From positions 133,265,205-133,329,204 of the forward strand of contig CM063502.1 in NCBI GenBank assembly GCA_032207245.1: a DNA stretch of 64,000 nucleotides, written 5' to 3'. Positions 35,201 to 44,659 of the stretch are shown in pieces. This DNA comes from Pardosa pseudoannulata. Its lineage: Eukaryota > Arthropoda > Arachnida > Araneae > Lycosidae. The notes under the pieces were generated by a model, which was given only the letters and a program-made list of their open reading frames with translations, was not told the DNA's origin and ran no database searches. The position numbers and the translations under genes were made by a program. Numbering within the stretch: the first letter of the stretch is position 1; the number at the start of each line of letters is the position of its first letter.

Positions 35201-38200
35201 GCTTTCGTTAAAGTATATATGAATAAAATTTCTGATGTACATACAAATATAATATATGCTTTTAGAGAAATTACAGGAATTTTATCATAAAAAGCTATAA
35301 ACTTACTTTATAAGTGTTAATAAACTTACATAAAAATAAATTGTTGTATCTACATACCTAAGTTTAATCATATAGCAATTTTTCAATCAGAATGTTTCCA
35401 ATTTGAATTCAGGGTACTTTGGTATTATCCAGATGACCATGAATAATAGCCAAATATAACTCTATAATGTTTATATACAATATTCCTAGAGATAAACTTA
35501 TATTTTGTGCAAAAATCTTAACAATTTTTGTTAAAAAATAATTATTACTATATTAATAAAATTTTAATCTACAATTTAAGAAAAAACCAGAATAATATAA
35601 ATTTACCCACCCATTAAGCTTTCTTGCTTTGAGTTTCCTTGGTGAACAAATTTTACTTGGCAATAGGGTCAATAGGATAATACATAAATACCAAACTCAG
35701 TAACTTCAGTCAAATGACAAGTAAAAATAGAATTAAACAATTCAATGCATTTTTTTAATCGGTAGTTTAGCGGATCCATAACTTTCCATGACTTTTATTC
35801 ATTTTACTTGAAAAATCAAGATTTTCCATGACAAAATTAATCCATTGTCTAAATCCATGATTTTTCCTGACTTTCCAGGTGCGTGGAAACCATGTTTTTA
35901 ACTAAAAACCATAAAATAATTTTATTTAATGATGAAAACTAAAAAGCTAGCATACCATTCAATCATCAACAGTCTATTAAGGCATTCTTCCCCACATGCA
36001 ATCTCATCTTCACGGGGAACAGTGCATTCACAAAGCAATCGTCTAACCTCCTTTCTCCTCTTAGTCTTCCTCCTAAATTATAATTATTAATAAGTTAATT
36101 ATAATAAAAGTGTAAATTAAAATTATCTCTTCAAGAAATGAGCTTCTACTATAAAATAATTACCTTGCAAACAGATATAAATTTTCTTCTAAATTGTCAA
36201 AATTTGGACAATTTTTAGACTTAATAGAAACATCTTGATTTTCATTTATGCATGTAGAATTGTCAGTCACAGAAGCTACTGAATTAAATTCTTGTGTTTC
36301 CATTTCACTGTTACGACGCCAACGAGACTTAACTTTTTCTGGTTTCATGAAGTTTTCTTTATCAAGCAAAAACTGTTTACAAGCATTTCCATCGGTTTCA
36401 CTAGAAGAGACAAATATATATACACATGGTATATAAAACTATATTGTTAGGTTTAACTTATTAAGAAGTCTTTACTTATATTTTGCTGTTTTGTGCAAAA
36501 TATTGTTACATAAATATATATAAATGGAATCTGAATATGATACTTATATAAAAACATATAATTCAGTGACAAAGTAAAATGAATAAGTGTTATACAAACA
36601 TTTTCATAATTATTTTTGGTCAATATGAATTTTTTTTCTGTCTTAAAATGCTGAGTAATATGAAGGCAGACTTAATATATTTTGTTATCAAATACATTTA
36701 TCCTAAAACCTACAAAATCACTAAAACTAAATAATTATTCATTAAAAATGCCTAAGTAATGAATATTTACTTTTTACTTTAACACATGCATGTAATTTGA
36801 TAGAAAAATTACTGGATAAAAGAATAGCTTGTATTTATGAACAATAAGGCAAAACTTATGATTTATCATTTCATTTTCATTTTTGATAAGAAACTTATTT
36901 GTAAATGACAAGCACTTTTCGGCTGTCAGTTTTAAGAATAAACATGAACACAGAAACGGAAAAAATAATTTAAAGAATAATACAAATTTATAATATAAGA
37001 AAAGGATCACAATCTTTTACTTTTAGGAATATGAACTTATTATTTTTTACAATTTAATAAAAAATTAATCAATATAAACATTTATGCATACAAGCAAATT
37101 AAATTAAAAGTAAGAACTGAATCAAGAATTTCAAAAGATGAGAGATCTTTATTAACAAGGGCCTCTTACTTTTCTAAGGTGCCGATATGAGTGTTCTACA
37201 AATGAAAATCAGTAAAAATCTAAAGCCTCACTTCTTTTATAATAATGTTAGCATTAATTTTTGTTATACCACTCATTATTGAATAATAAAAAAGATATAT
37301 GTATGATATAGCTCATTTTTGTTACATCATTCACTACTGAATAATAATAATAATAATGATGATGATAATAATAAGTACGATGTTACAGTTAAAATGGCTA
37401 AACTACTTCATAACAGATATTTTAAACATACCGTAAAAGCGTAGATCTTTCTTTCTTTCACAGGAGTAAAAATGAAAATTTATACGAAATGCATTATATG
37501 GTAATTACAAAATTAATTATATTACTAAACAATAATTTGTTAAATAATTTCTCGAAAGAAAATTTTTCTACTTTAACTATCAATATAAACTAAATAAGGA
37601 CACATAACTATACAATCTAATGTGTTTCAATTAATAACATGTAATCTATTAAGCTTATAATTTTTTAAATACAATTAACATTTATAATAAATTTGTATTA
37701 CTACTATTAAATAAAGATGAAACGAATATAGATTTTTCTGGATATCCAAAGTTCCAGTCTGCCAGATATCAACAACCAGTCCTAAATTTTTTTCTCTTAA
37801 AAAAATATTTTTAATTTTAAATATGTAAAAATTTAACTTACAAAAAAAATCTATTTACATATATGTTTATAAATGATGCAGCAAGTAAAAAAAAAAGTAA
37901 AATTTTAAATAATTCTTTTTTTTTTTTTTTTCTGTATTTGTACCATGTGGTCATAAACAAAATAAATATTAAATATAATATAACATATGGCAAATATTTT
38001 TTCACAATAAGTTTAATTCAAACATTAAAAAAAATTGCATTTTATTCTAAGTGTCACTTTTAGTTTTATTCTAAGTTAAATAATTTAAGACACTCAAAAG
38101 TATATAAAAATACTAATTTTAAATATCCGTAATATTTACATTTTTTGCTTATATTTAATTTCACTATATAGGTATAAAATATAATTTTAAGTTACATATT

Positions 38201-40835
38201 AAAATTCTTTATTTTAAAAAAAAGATTAACAACATTTTTTTTCAGTTATTTATTAAAAAAAGAAAAAAAATCATAAAGTTATTTTTATAAGTTGTTGAAA
38301 ATTTTAACATGACTTTAGTGTAAATTTGAGATGTAATAATATTTTTGACAGATTTTCAAACATCAAAATACATGAATGTAATATCTTTCAACTTTTTTTC
38401 TGAATGAGTTTATTTTTGTTGTGAACTAAACTAGAAAATACAATATATATTTGTTGTTATATCAATTATGCATACTATATTTTATTAAAATTATATTCAA
38501 ATGGGAAGAAAATCATGTGAAAGGGCAGTAAAATAAAGTTTAAACTATATACCCAGAAACAAAGTTTTCCTTGAGTTAAAATAAAAAAACACACACAAAT
38601 TTTTAAGCCATTTAACTGCAAAAAATTTGTTTTTGCACAGATACAAAGCGGATGAGGGGTAGACTGAAACCCAATAGTACCTACTTGCCTATGGTTCATA
38701 CCAAAGACAGAATGAAGAATTTTGTGTGTCTATATAGAAGATTGGTATGGAAGCTAATTCACAGCTGTACTATTCTGTGAACTACTGCACATTAAAATGT
38801 TTCACCAAGACATTCTTTCATTACTTTTATTTAAAAATACTTGTGTGTCAGTTGGTATTTTGTAATAAATTTTTAACTACTTCCCTGACTAGCTAGAGAT
38901 CTGATATTTAGCAGTTTCATTTCTGGTAACAATACAATATTCAACTGTAAAAAAATAAGATTACAGAAAAAAAAATCTGTTTTACTTTTATATGACGGCT
39001 GTATGTGCTTCTGTGGTATGAAGGTAATCCATGCAATTACTAAACTAAGTGTGTGGGTTAGGTCCTACTCATGTTCTTCGTTTGACAATGCATATTTCCA
39101 AACCGTTTTTATAATACTGATAATGGAATTTGTTCTATATAATGAGATGTTTTTATCTGAAAATGTACTTTACATTTATGAATTTTAATCAATTAAATAA
39201 GAGATAATTAGTTTTTATATAAATTATTAATATTAGTGATTTATTAAAAACCTAAAATTAAAAAAATCTTTTACTATTGTTATCCTACAATGAAAAGTCT
39301 ACACAAAATAAAAAATAAAAAAAAATATGGATGAAAACTGATTTTAAAATTTGAGACTAAAAAAGTCAATAATAAAATTAATATAAAGTATTTTTTTAAT
39401 TGCTTATACTTAACAACAACAAAGATAAAAAAAAATACATTGAAAAGTAAAAAATAATTTTAAAACAGCACATGAAAAAGAAATTGTGTGAAAAGGTCCT
39501 ATATGAAAATTGTAATGTGCTAATATACAGAAATTATTTGAGGCGCTTCTATAGGATAAGAGCTAGATGTTATTATGTGTTATGCAGCTAAAAATAAAAG
39601 CATGGGGTGCTTAACAGATACCAATTAAATATTACATTAGTATTTTAATAGAAATATTCCCTTTCACAGTTTTATTTGCATTGAAAATGTTACTTTGACA
39701 GATTCCAATTGTGTCCCATGCTAATATAAATTTATGAGTAAAATAAAAATTTAAGAGTATATTACTAAAAATTCCTTTTTTATAAGGATAATGGTAAATT
39801 AAACTGAAAAACATTGTAATTACACATATAACACAATATTATTATATAATATAATGCATTTATATATATGGTCACATTGCTTCCAATATAAATCTGAAAT
39901 TTTTAATTACATCTGACCACAGAACTAAAAAACTCACTAACCTGCTTTATGTGATGAGTAAACAATTTAAAATTTCTTCTCTAAATATCTATATGAGGAA
40001 AATTAGACAGATAACTAAATATAATATCATTCAAACTAATGACAACGAAATTGATATAGAAACAATATATATGTATATAGTAATTCATAACTAATTACGT
40101 TAAATTATTAGAAGTTAAATACATAAGGCACAAATTTTTGTTTCTTTAATAAAGAGTCTAAAATAAATATTTCACTTTAATCTGATTAAAATTTATTTTT
40201 TTTTTGTTTGTAAAATTATGAAAGTAATAAGAGAATGTAAATGTATTTCTTACCAACAGATAAGTAATTTTTATAAATAAACATTGTGACACTTCAGATT
40301 ATTATATTATGATTTTTAAAATCAAAATCAACGAAATTTTGCAATAGAAACAAATCAACAGTATACATATATATTACAAAAATGATGTTCTTAATAACTG
40401 AATAATCATTAAAATGAAAGTTCCTTTTAACCTCAAACCAAGCTAAACAATCAGAAAAAAAATAATATATAAGTGTGTTAAATTACCGATCATTTAGAAA
40501 ATATACTACTTAATTACAATTTTAACAATCACACTACATCATAAGTTACTTCTAAGTAAAGAGAATATATAAGTTACAACTAAAGACTATGGTTAAGACA
40601 ACTTATTGCAATACCAGTTGTACGACTTACAGCTACGGTAAGCATTTAAAGTACTCAGTAATCACAGATGTATGTATAAAGCATCTTAATAATAACAGAT
40701 TTCCATCACGATCACTACATTTTATGAATAATTTAATGGCTGGGTAAAAACAAACATTTTATGGGAAGTTAATTTAATATAAACAACTAAATAAACTTAC
40801 AGTGTAGGAGATGCAGGATCGTAATCATCCGCCAT
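21636..40835 (-). CDS. SETD2: SETD2-type histone H3 lysine-36 methyltransferase, 13 exons, 3' end off-window
   Basis: SETD2 (Set2) trimethylates H3K36 on elongating chromatin in the nucleus. Joining exons at GT-AG sites in phase gives about 610 residues: a short N-terminus ([12 protein letters not shown]), an AWS zinc region ([20 protein letters not shown]), SET ([34 protein letters not shown]), post-SET ([13 protein letters not shown]) and the SETD2-specific helical region ([12 protein letters not shown]). It then continues through SSWKDLK into [19 protein letters not shown] and the catalytic-site tyrosine are intact. The WW and RNA-polymerase-binding SRI domains are not found and should lie left of base 1. 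NSD and ASH1 are excluded by the post-SET and middle regions. The N-terminus is far shorter than in vertebrates or Drosophila. Confidence 0.92.
21879..22014 (-). CDS. SETD2: SETD2 exon 12
   Basis: Acceptor TTTCAG, donor GTAAAA. It continues WKDLK with EEFRIPRR, a conserved SETD2 motif, then a charged linker rich in Lys and Asp. It ends with one base of a split codon. Confidence 0.85.
22690..23240 (-). pseudogene. Non-LTR retroelement fragment (RNase H tail) in a SETD2 intron
   Basis: In mixed minus-strand frames the segment reads [10 protein letters not shown], then [18 protein letters not shown] and [15 protein letters not shown]. This resembles the conserved tail after RNase H in many LINEs (a SRxxLRxxxGLLTGHC pattern with a later zinc cluster). 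Several frame changes follow. It lies in the intron between exons 11 and 12. The plus-strand 127-codon frame over the same bases has no match I recognise. Confidence 0.4.
23484..23549 (+). repeat. (TA)n(TG)n microsatellite
   Basis: About 66 bases of TA repeats changing to TG repeats, directly beside the TGTCAGG end of the next feature. Confidence 0.95.
23550..23888 (+). repeat. Possible solo LTR inserted in a microsatellite
   Basis: The segment starts TGTCAGGTTTAAAA, ends GTGTCA and is flanked by TG/TA repeats on the left and TA repeats on the right. It holds AATAAAG in its last fifth, followed by a GT-rich stretch, as an LTR R-U5 would. A similar segment lies at 59053-59358. No internal region or duplicate is present, so an LTR is inferred from structure only. 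Confidence 0.4.
24820..25227 (-). CDS. SETD2: SETD2 exon 11
   Basis: Acceptor TTTATAG, donor GTCAGT, 136 whole codons. It starts [20 protein letters not shown] and [14 protein letters not shown], equivalent to LPIPTKNMLEESKVL and the RWS-like segment of SETD2. It continues as a Ser/Asp-rich linker and ends SSWKDLK. Confidence 0.93.
26723..26827 (-). CDS. SETD2: SETD2 exon 10, middle helical region
   Basis: Acceptor GATTTAG, donor GTAAGT, 35 whole codons. It encodes [20 protein letters not shown], equivalent to the FLERHGLSLLWIWM stretch of vertebrate SETD2. Confidence 0.93.
27614..27742 (-). CDS. SETD2: SETD2 exon 9, middle helical region
   Basis: Acceptor AATTTAG, donor GTAATG, 43 whole codons. 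[19 protein letters not shown] matches the SLSRLMVR region that follows post-SET in SETD2 and not in other H3K36 methyltransferases. Confidence 0.93.
29821..29992 (-). CDS. SETD2: SETD2 exon 8, post-SET
   Basis: Acceptor TTTTAG. It encodes [19 protein letters not shown], the post-SET zinc cysteines, and then a Lys/Asp/Glu-rich linker. Two in-phase donors are possible, after GAGGAA (exon end 29827) or after GTAATG (29821); I used the second. Confidence 0.93.
30212..30309 (-). CDS. SETD2: SETD2 exon 7, SET end
   Basis: Acceptor TTTTAG, donor GTAATG. It encodes [17 protein letters not shown] and [11 protein letters not shown]. The FDY tyrosine is the catalytic-site residue of the family. Confidence 0.97.
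30844..30894 (+). repeat. AAAT/AAATA simple repeat
   Basis: About 50 bases of AAAT and AAAAT units within a SETD2 intron. Confidence 0.9.
32145..32233 (+). repeat. (TATG)n(TA)n(CA)n microsatellite
   Basis: About 90 bases of TGTA, TA and CA units in the SETD2 intron next to exon 6. A 64-codon frame across it is an artefact of the repeat. Confidence 0.95.
32478..32679 (-). CDS. SETD2: SETD2 exon 6, SET core
   Basis: Acceptor TTTCAG, donor GTATGT. It encodes [27 protein letters not shown] and [15 protein letters not shown]. The [10 protein letters not shown] block forms the SAM-binding site and part of the active site. Confidence 0.97.
34069..34145 (-). CDS. SETD2: SETD2 exon 5, SET start
   Basis: Acceptor TTTCAG, donor GTAAAT. 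It encodes [20 protein letters not shown] with the GHGLR motif that opens SET domains, then LEDVP and two bases of the next Arg codon. Confidence 0.95.
34348..34399 (-). CDS. SETD2: SETD2 exon 4, AWS end
   Basis: A 52-base exon (acceptor TTTTAG, donor GTAAGT) completes the split Cys codon and encodes [17 protein letters not shown], the last AWS cysteines. Confidence 0.95.
35112..35894 (+). mobile_element. Probable non-autonomous DNA transposon in a SETD2 intron
   Basis: It begins CAGGGTATCTGCC and ends with GTGGAAACCATG, whose complement CATGGTTTCCAC is an imperfect copy of the start. Inside, variants of CATGACTTT recur near both ends (for example near 35144, 35156, 35190, 35780 and 35828), giving extended subterminal inverted repeats. 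The target duplication is unclear (TTTTTA is shared). The ends fit hAT-like elements common in invertebrates. It holds no coding frame. Confidence 0.45.
35956..36072 (-). CDS. SETD2: SETD2 exon 3, AWS domain
   Basis: Acceptor ATTTAG, donor GTATGC. It encodes [18 protein letters not shown] and [13 protein letters not shown], the AWS zinc-binding region directly before SET. Confidence 0.95.
36164..36400 (-). CDS. SETD2: SETD2 exon 2
   Basis: Acceptor CTCTTCTAG at 36401, donor GTAATT. It encodes [16 protein letters not shown], then [14 protein letters not shown], an element seen before the AWS domain in SETD2 proteins, and a low-complexity acidic stretch ending NLYLFAR. It begins with the last base and ends with the first two bases of a split codon. 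Confidence 0.85.
36401..40800. other. First SETD2 intron, no other feature supported
   Basis: About 4.4 kb of AT-rich DNA with short simple repeats (for example AAT/GAT units near 37331-37372). I found no exon that keeps the frame. Confidence 0.5.
40801..40835 (-). CDS. SETD2: SETD2 exon 1, start codon
   Basis: ATGGCGGATGATTACGATCC gives [11 protein letters not shown] and then a split codon CT before the donor GTAAGT. Phase 2 matches the single T that opens the next exon (giving CTT, Leu). The ATG context (TTTATGG) is acceptable. No in-frame ATG lies closely upstream that I would prefer. Confidence 0.7.
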
Positions 40836-41572
40836 AAATGCAATTTAGATTTCTAATTAAAAACAATGCATTTTCCGTAGGCAGAATATTTTCACTTAAA
40901 CTTCATATGAGAAATAGTCAAAACACACAAAACTAGGTTCACAATATCATTTACCATCGGCACCAAGAGCATTACGATACCTCATTCAACATACAATACA
41001 ATCTTATTTCGGAATGAATGCAGTGAATCGCTAGTCAGTCAAATCCATTCTAGTCCATTCACATCAACCCTGGAGTATAGTGTTGGGAAGTTGGATCTCT
41101 AAAGACCTTATTAAACGTCAACCTGTATGCCTTAAAAAAACAACGCATTCAGTCTACGATTCCTTTTACCGATAAAGATTTATGGATTCCTCGTATAATA
41201 TAAAAAAATTTCTACCGATTAGAGGCGTGACCATAAACTAAAATAATTTGTTTAAAATTTCCCCCTATCACACGAGAAATCCACGCATTCTTCACCCAGA
41301 AAAGGAATCCTTAACTGAATTTGTTACTTTTTCAACGAGTACAAGTTGACGTGTGAAAAAGCCTTCAGGTTTTAATATCTTTTTCATGTTCAACCCACCT
41401 CTCCCCCTATCTCAATAGAGCTAATCGTTGATTAATTGGAACATAAGTTGTGTATAATTATCGATTAGCTATAACAACGTGATTTCAAGCAGCAGAGCAC
41501 ATCTCAACTTGACAGTTCAGGCTTTAGTTTCAAGCGGAAGGGCAGTTTATTGCTTGCCTAGCTGTTGTAAAC
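40836..41572. promoter_or_regulatory. SETD2 upstream region, possible divergent promoter
   Basis: This 737-bp stretch separates the SETD2 start codon (minus) from a candidate first exon on the plus strand. Base composition is a little less AT-rich than the introns. I see no certain TATA box or initiator; promoter function is inferred from position. Confidence 0.35.
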
Positions 41573-41692
41573 ATGAAAATGAATAGGAAGGGCATTATAG
41601 TGGTTCATGACGTTGCACGAAATTGCTCCATTGAAGCAATTTTAGTTATATTACAGACTGATATTATGCTGTCAGCCATCTATGCTAAATTT
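41573..41692 (+). CDS. Candidate first exon of a divergent gene
   Basis: ATG at 41573 opens 40 whole codons (MKMNRKGIIVVHDVARNCSI and on to AIYAKF) ending exactly at a good donor, GTAAGA. I recognise no domain and find no following exon in this window. It could be chance: a 120-base open stretch with a donor is not rare. Treat as tentative. Confidence 0.2.
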
Positions 41693-42483
41693 GTAAGAGT
41701 AACTTTACTGGTCATATCAGTTCTTTAGAAATGGTAGTTGAGAGTAAAACTTTATTTTTCGCAAGCAAAAAGAAGAGCAGTGCTCACACATATCTACAAA
41801 GTCAAGAAGATTCTTTAATTTTGATTTAAAAGCCTTATATTCATTCACATCGGGAAAATTGAATAAAATATCGAAATATCCTCAGCCTATTGTAGAATAT
41901 GTGGATTGAAATCTGATGACACAATATTGTGATTTCTTTGATTTTGTAATATGCTAATACTACCCAATTATGTTTAAATCTCATGGAACCACAAATTCGA
42001 CTTATTTTACTAGGAAGTAAGAAGCTAAGTTGTAATGCAGTTAATTTAAAATAATTCATCAGGAACATTTGTATATTGCCATTTTCACTGTTCTTATTCG
42101 TGGTTCTGATAATTTCAAAGGTAAAAATTCAAATAGAAATAGTAATAACAACAACTACTACTACAAACCGTTTGGGTTGCTTAGATAAAAAAAAAAAAAA
42201 GATAAAGTGAGAAGAGGAGGATAAACACTCACTAGAAGTAGAATTCATCATTTAAAAAGTTATACAGTTATGGTAAAATGTGTTTGCTCCTATTCATTTG
42301 CAACAAACATCTTTCTCACGTTTTAGGTAACCGACTTTAACAAAAGTGTTTAAGGAGAGAAGAGTACAACCTTAACTACAGTGTCAAATGACAACACCCA
42401 ACCTTAACTTTTGCCATTTCTAAGAGGAGGGACGAAAAATGTGCTTTTGTAATTCCAACTTGCCTCCCAGTCAACATACACTT

Positions 42484-43082
42484 ACTTAAAAAACAACTGG
42501 GGAACTGGTTTCATTATTAACTGTTCTGTTTTAGTAGAAGATGACGTTTGTTGGCAAACCGTACACTGCTGAACATGATCCTCTATGTCCTTAGAGTCAA
42601 AACATGATTTCGCGAGCACGCTGTATAGAGATATTTATCCCCAAACGTCCATAGTGTCCGTATCTCAAATATTTACTTTGTTACACCTTAGGTTACACCA
42701 GTCATTCAGCTTTAAACATAAGATTCTCATATGAAGATAACTCTTCACTATAATTCCAATATTTGCGTATAATTTCAGGAACTTCCATAACAGTTTCAGG
42801 CCAGTCACTCATAATTACAGACTTTAAGTGTTGCAATTCACTATCTTCATTGACTGTACTTACAAATTCGGAAAATGTAGTCAAGGGAAGAGGCAAGTCT
42901 AGAACAACCTCGAAAATTTTAACTTCTTCAAGTTCAGTTGACACTTCTAAAGTATCAGTTGTACATTCACGACTAAGAGCATCTGGTATCGGAATCTCTG
43001 AACCACATTTATAAATTATTCGTGGAGAATACCGGAGCACATCAAATAATATGCGCTGCAAACGAGGTGGAGTCAACTCCAA
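42484..43082 (-). pseudogene. Gypsy RNase H end and integrase zinc domain
   Basis: Bases 42702-43082 give the RNase H C-terminus (IPIPDALSRE) and the linker up to YENLMFKAE. Lower down, in shifted frames, the zinc domain appears as GHYGRLGI and DIEDHVQQCTVCQQ with AREIMF between, then MKPVPQ. No integrase core follows. Confidence 0.8.
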
Positions 43083-43140
43083 TGGCTTTCTAGCAATGGC
43101 TTCTAATGGTTTGTAATCAGTCTCTATCGCAACTAGCTTA

Positions 43141-43530
43141 CTATAAATATAGTCGTGGAAATTTTTTACAACCGTGTAATACAGCCAGGGCTTCTTTCTC
43201 GATTTGCGGGTATCGCTGTTGAGCCGGTGTCAAAGCTTTCATGGAATAAGCAACAGGTCTGCCCTCTTGGAAAAGCACTGCTCCAGTAGCGTAAAAGCTG
43301 GCATCTACCGACAGCAGAACTGGTTTATTTACGTCATAATATGATAATTTTGGGGTATGTTTCAACGCTTCTTTTAATTGAACGAAAGCATTTTCCTGAT
43401 CAGAGGACCATTCACAAATTACACCTTTCTGAAGAAGTCTACGTAATGGCTCTAAAATGGTCGAATACTGGGGAATAAATATGCTACTTAGTTTACCATG
43501 CCAATAAACCTTTGTAATTTGGTGACACAA
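43141..43530 (-). pseudogene. Gypsy RNase H
   Basis: It includes LEPLRRLLQKGVICEWSSDQ, LLSVDASFYATGAVLFQ (first Asp) and YPQIEKEALAVLHGCKKF (Glu). The frame shifts relative to the thumb at about 43500 and ends at 43141. Confidence 0.87.
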
Positions 43531-43930
43531 CTTGGTGTTTTCAAATTTTCGATACCTGAAACCTTTTCAGGATCTATCTCTGTGCCTTCGAAACTAAAAA
43601 TATGTCCTAAGAATTTAACTTTTGGTTTCCCAAACATGCATTTTTCTTTATTTAAGATGACTCCATGTTCTGCCAACCTGTGCATGACTTTTTCAGTAAT
43701 TTTGGTTAGTTCCTCCTGCTTATTTGCCCAAATAAAAATATCCTCCATTGAACATTCAACATTTCGTAGGCCAGTTAAAATCGACTGCATTGCCTGTTGA
43801 AAAATTTCTGTTCCATTTTTGACTCCCGAAAACGCTGAATAATCGAAGTCTCATGGGAATGAAACCACGTCATTCGTCGACAAATTGAAAGATGCATTTT
43901 TCTTGAGCATTCGATGCGAAACTATTGCCT
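43488..43930 (-). pseudogene. Gypsy RT palm and thumb
   Basis: The frame gives FQQAMQSILTGLRNVE with the catalytic box degraded to MEDIFIWA (MDD expected). It continues with HGVILNKEKCMFGKPKVKFL and TKLQRFIGMVN, the thumb. Upstream, readable traces of motif B (NGTEIFQQAM) and a damaged FPWDFDYSAFS lie near 43800-43860. Confidence 0.85.
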
Positions 43931-43985
43931 TATAAAGTCGGACAGTTTTATATCCTCAATAAATTTAAAGTTCCACAACGTTGAA

Positions 43986-44651
43986 CAGGGACGTCCTTTA
44001 GAGCCCGTGGCAAAAAAAAAAAAAAAAAAAAAAAAAACTGATCTGCGCCCCTACCACCCAATATAGTGAGAAAATATATAAATGTTTTTTTCTATATCAT
44101 ATATTTAGAATGAACTCAAAATATTTTGTTAATTCTTAAAATGTTCCTAGTATATTAATTTTTAATTTTTTCTTCTATATTTATTTTATTAATACTTAAA
44201 AATATTTTCGAACACTCTAGAAGTATTATTTTGCTGATAAACTGGATAGTTTATTTGAGGGGAATATTTTTTTATTTGTACGTTGAATTTTCATAAAAAA
44301 TGATGATTTTCTAAATTTAAATTTAGTTTTAATAACTTTAATAAATTCAAAATTTAAAACAAATACTCGAATTTATATAAAGGCACATTAGAAATGTTTG
44401 GTAAACATTTTGTAAGAATCTATAACAAATCTAGTTAAGAAAATTCATAAAACAGTAATTTTAAACACATTGGATTTTAAAAATAAAATTTGATTCTATA
44501 ATAAAAAAAAATTCCAACTTTTCCTTATTTCTATTTGGAGCGAATCACCTTCTTTTGGACCCCATTTTCCTCATGGTGTGGCTTCCCTATGACTGATGAG
44601 CCCTTGGCAAATGCCACCTTTTCTACGCTCTACGCCCTAGTTACTGCCCAG
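43986..44651 (+). mobile_element. hAT-like non-autonomous DNA transposon
   Basis: It begins CAGGGACGTCC, ends CTAGTTACTGCCCAG and is flanked by ACGTTGAA (43978-43985) and ACATTGAA (44652-44659), an 8-bp duplication with one difference. Near the left end is GAGCCCGTGGCAAAA; near the right end the related GAGCCCTTGGCAAATGCC. A run of 26 A lies at 44012-44037. It has no transposase. Eight-base duplications and CAGGG ends are typical of hAT elements. Confidence 0.6.
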
Positions 44652-44659
44652 ACATTGAA

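Larger units (their letters stand above)
42484..43985 (-). mobile_element. Third Gypsy fragment, degenerate
   Basis: Minus-strand pieces read as RT palm and thumb, RNase H and integrase zinc domain. The RT 5' part, the integrase core and the LTRs are missing. At its 5' side it abuts a hAT-like element at 43986. Frame changes occur near 43510, 43110 and 42700. Confidence 0.85.

Noticed and set aside
37170..37195. 26-base microexon of SETD2 with good splice sites on the minus strand
   Set aside because: Inserting it between exons 1 and 2 puts a stop codon in frame; direct joining of exons 1 and 2 is in phase.
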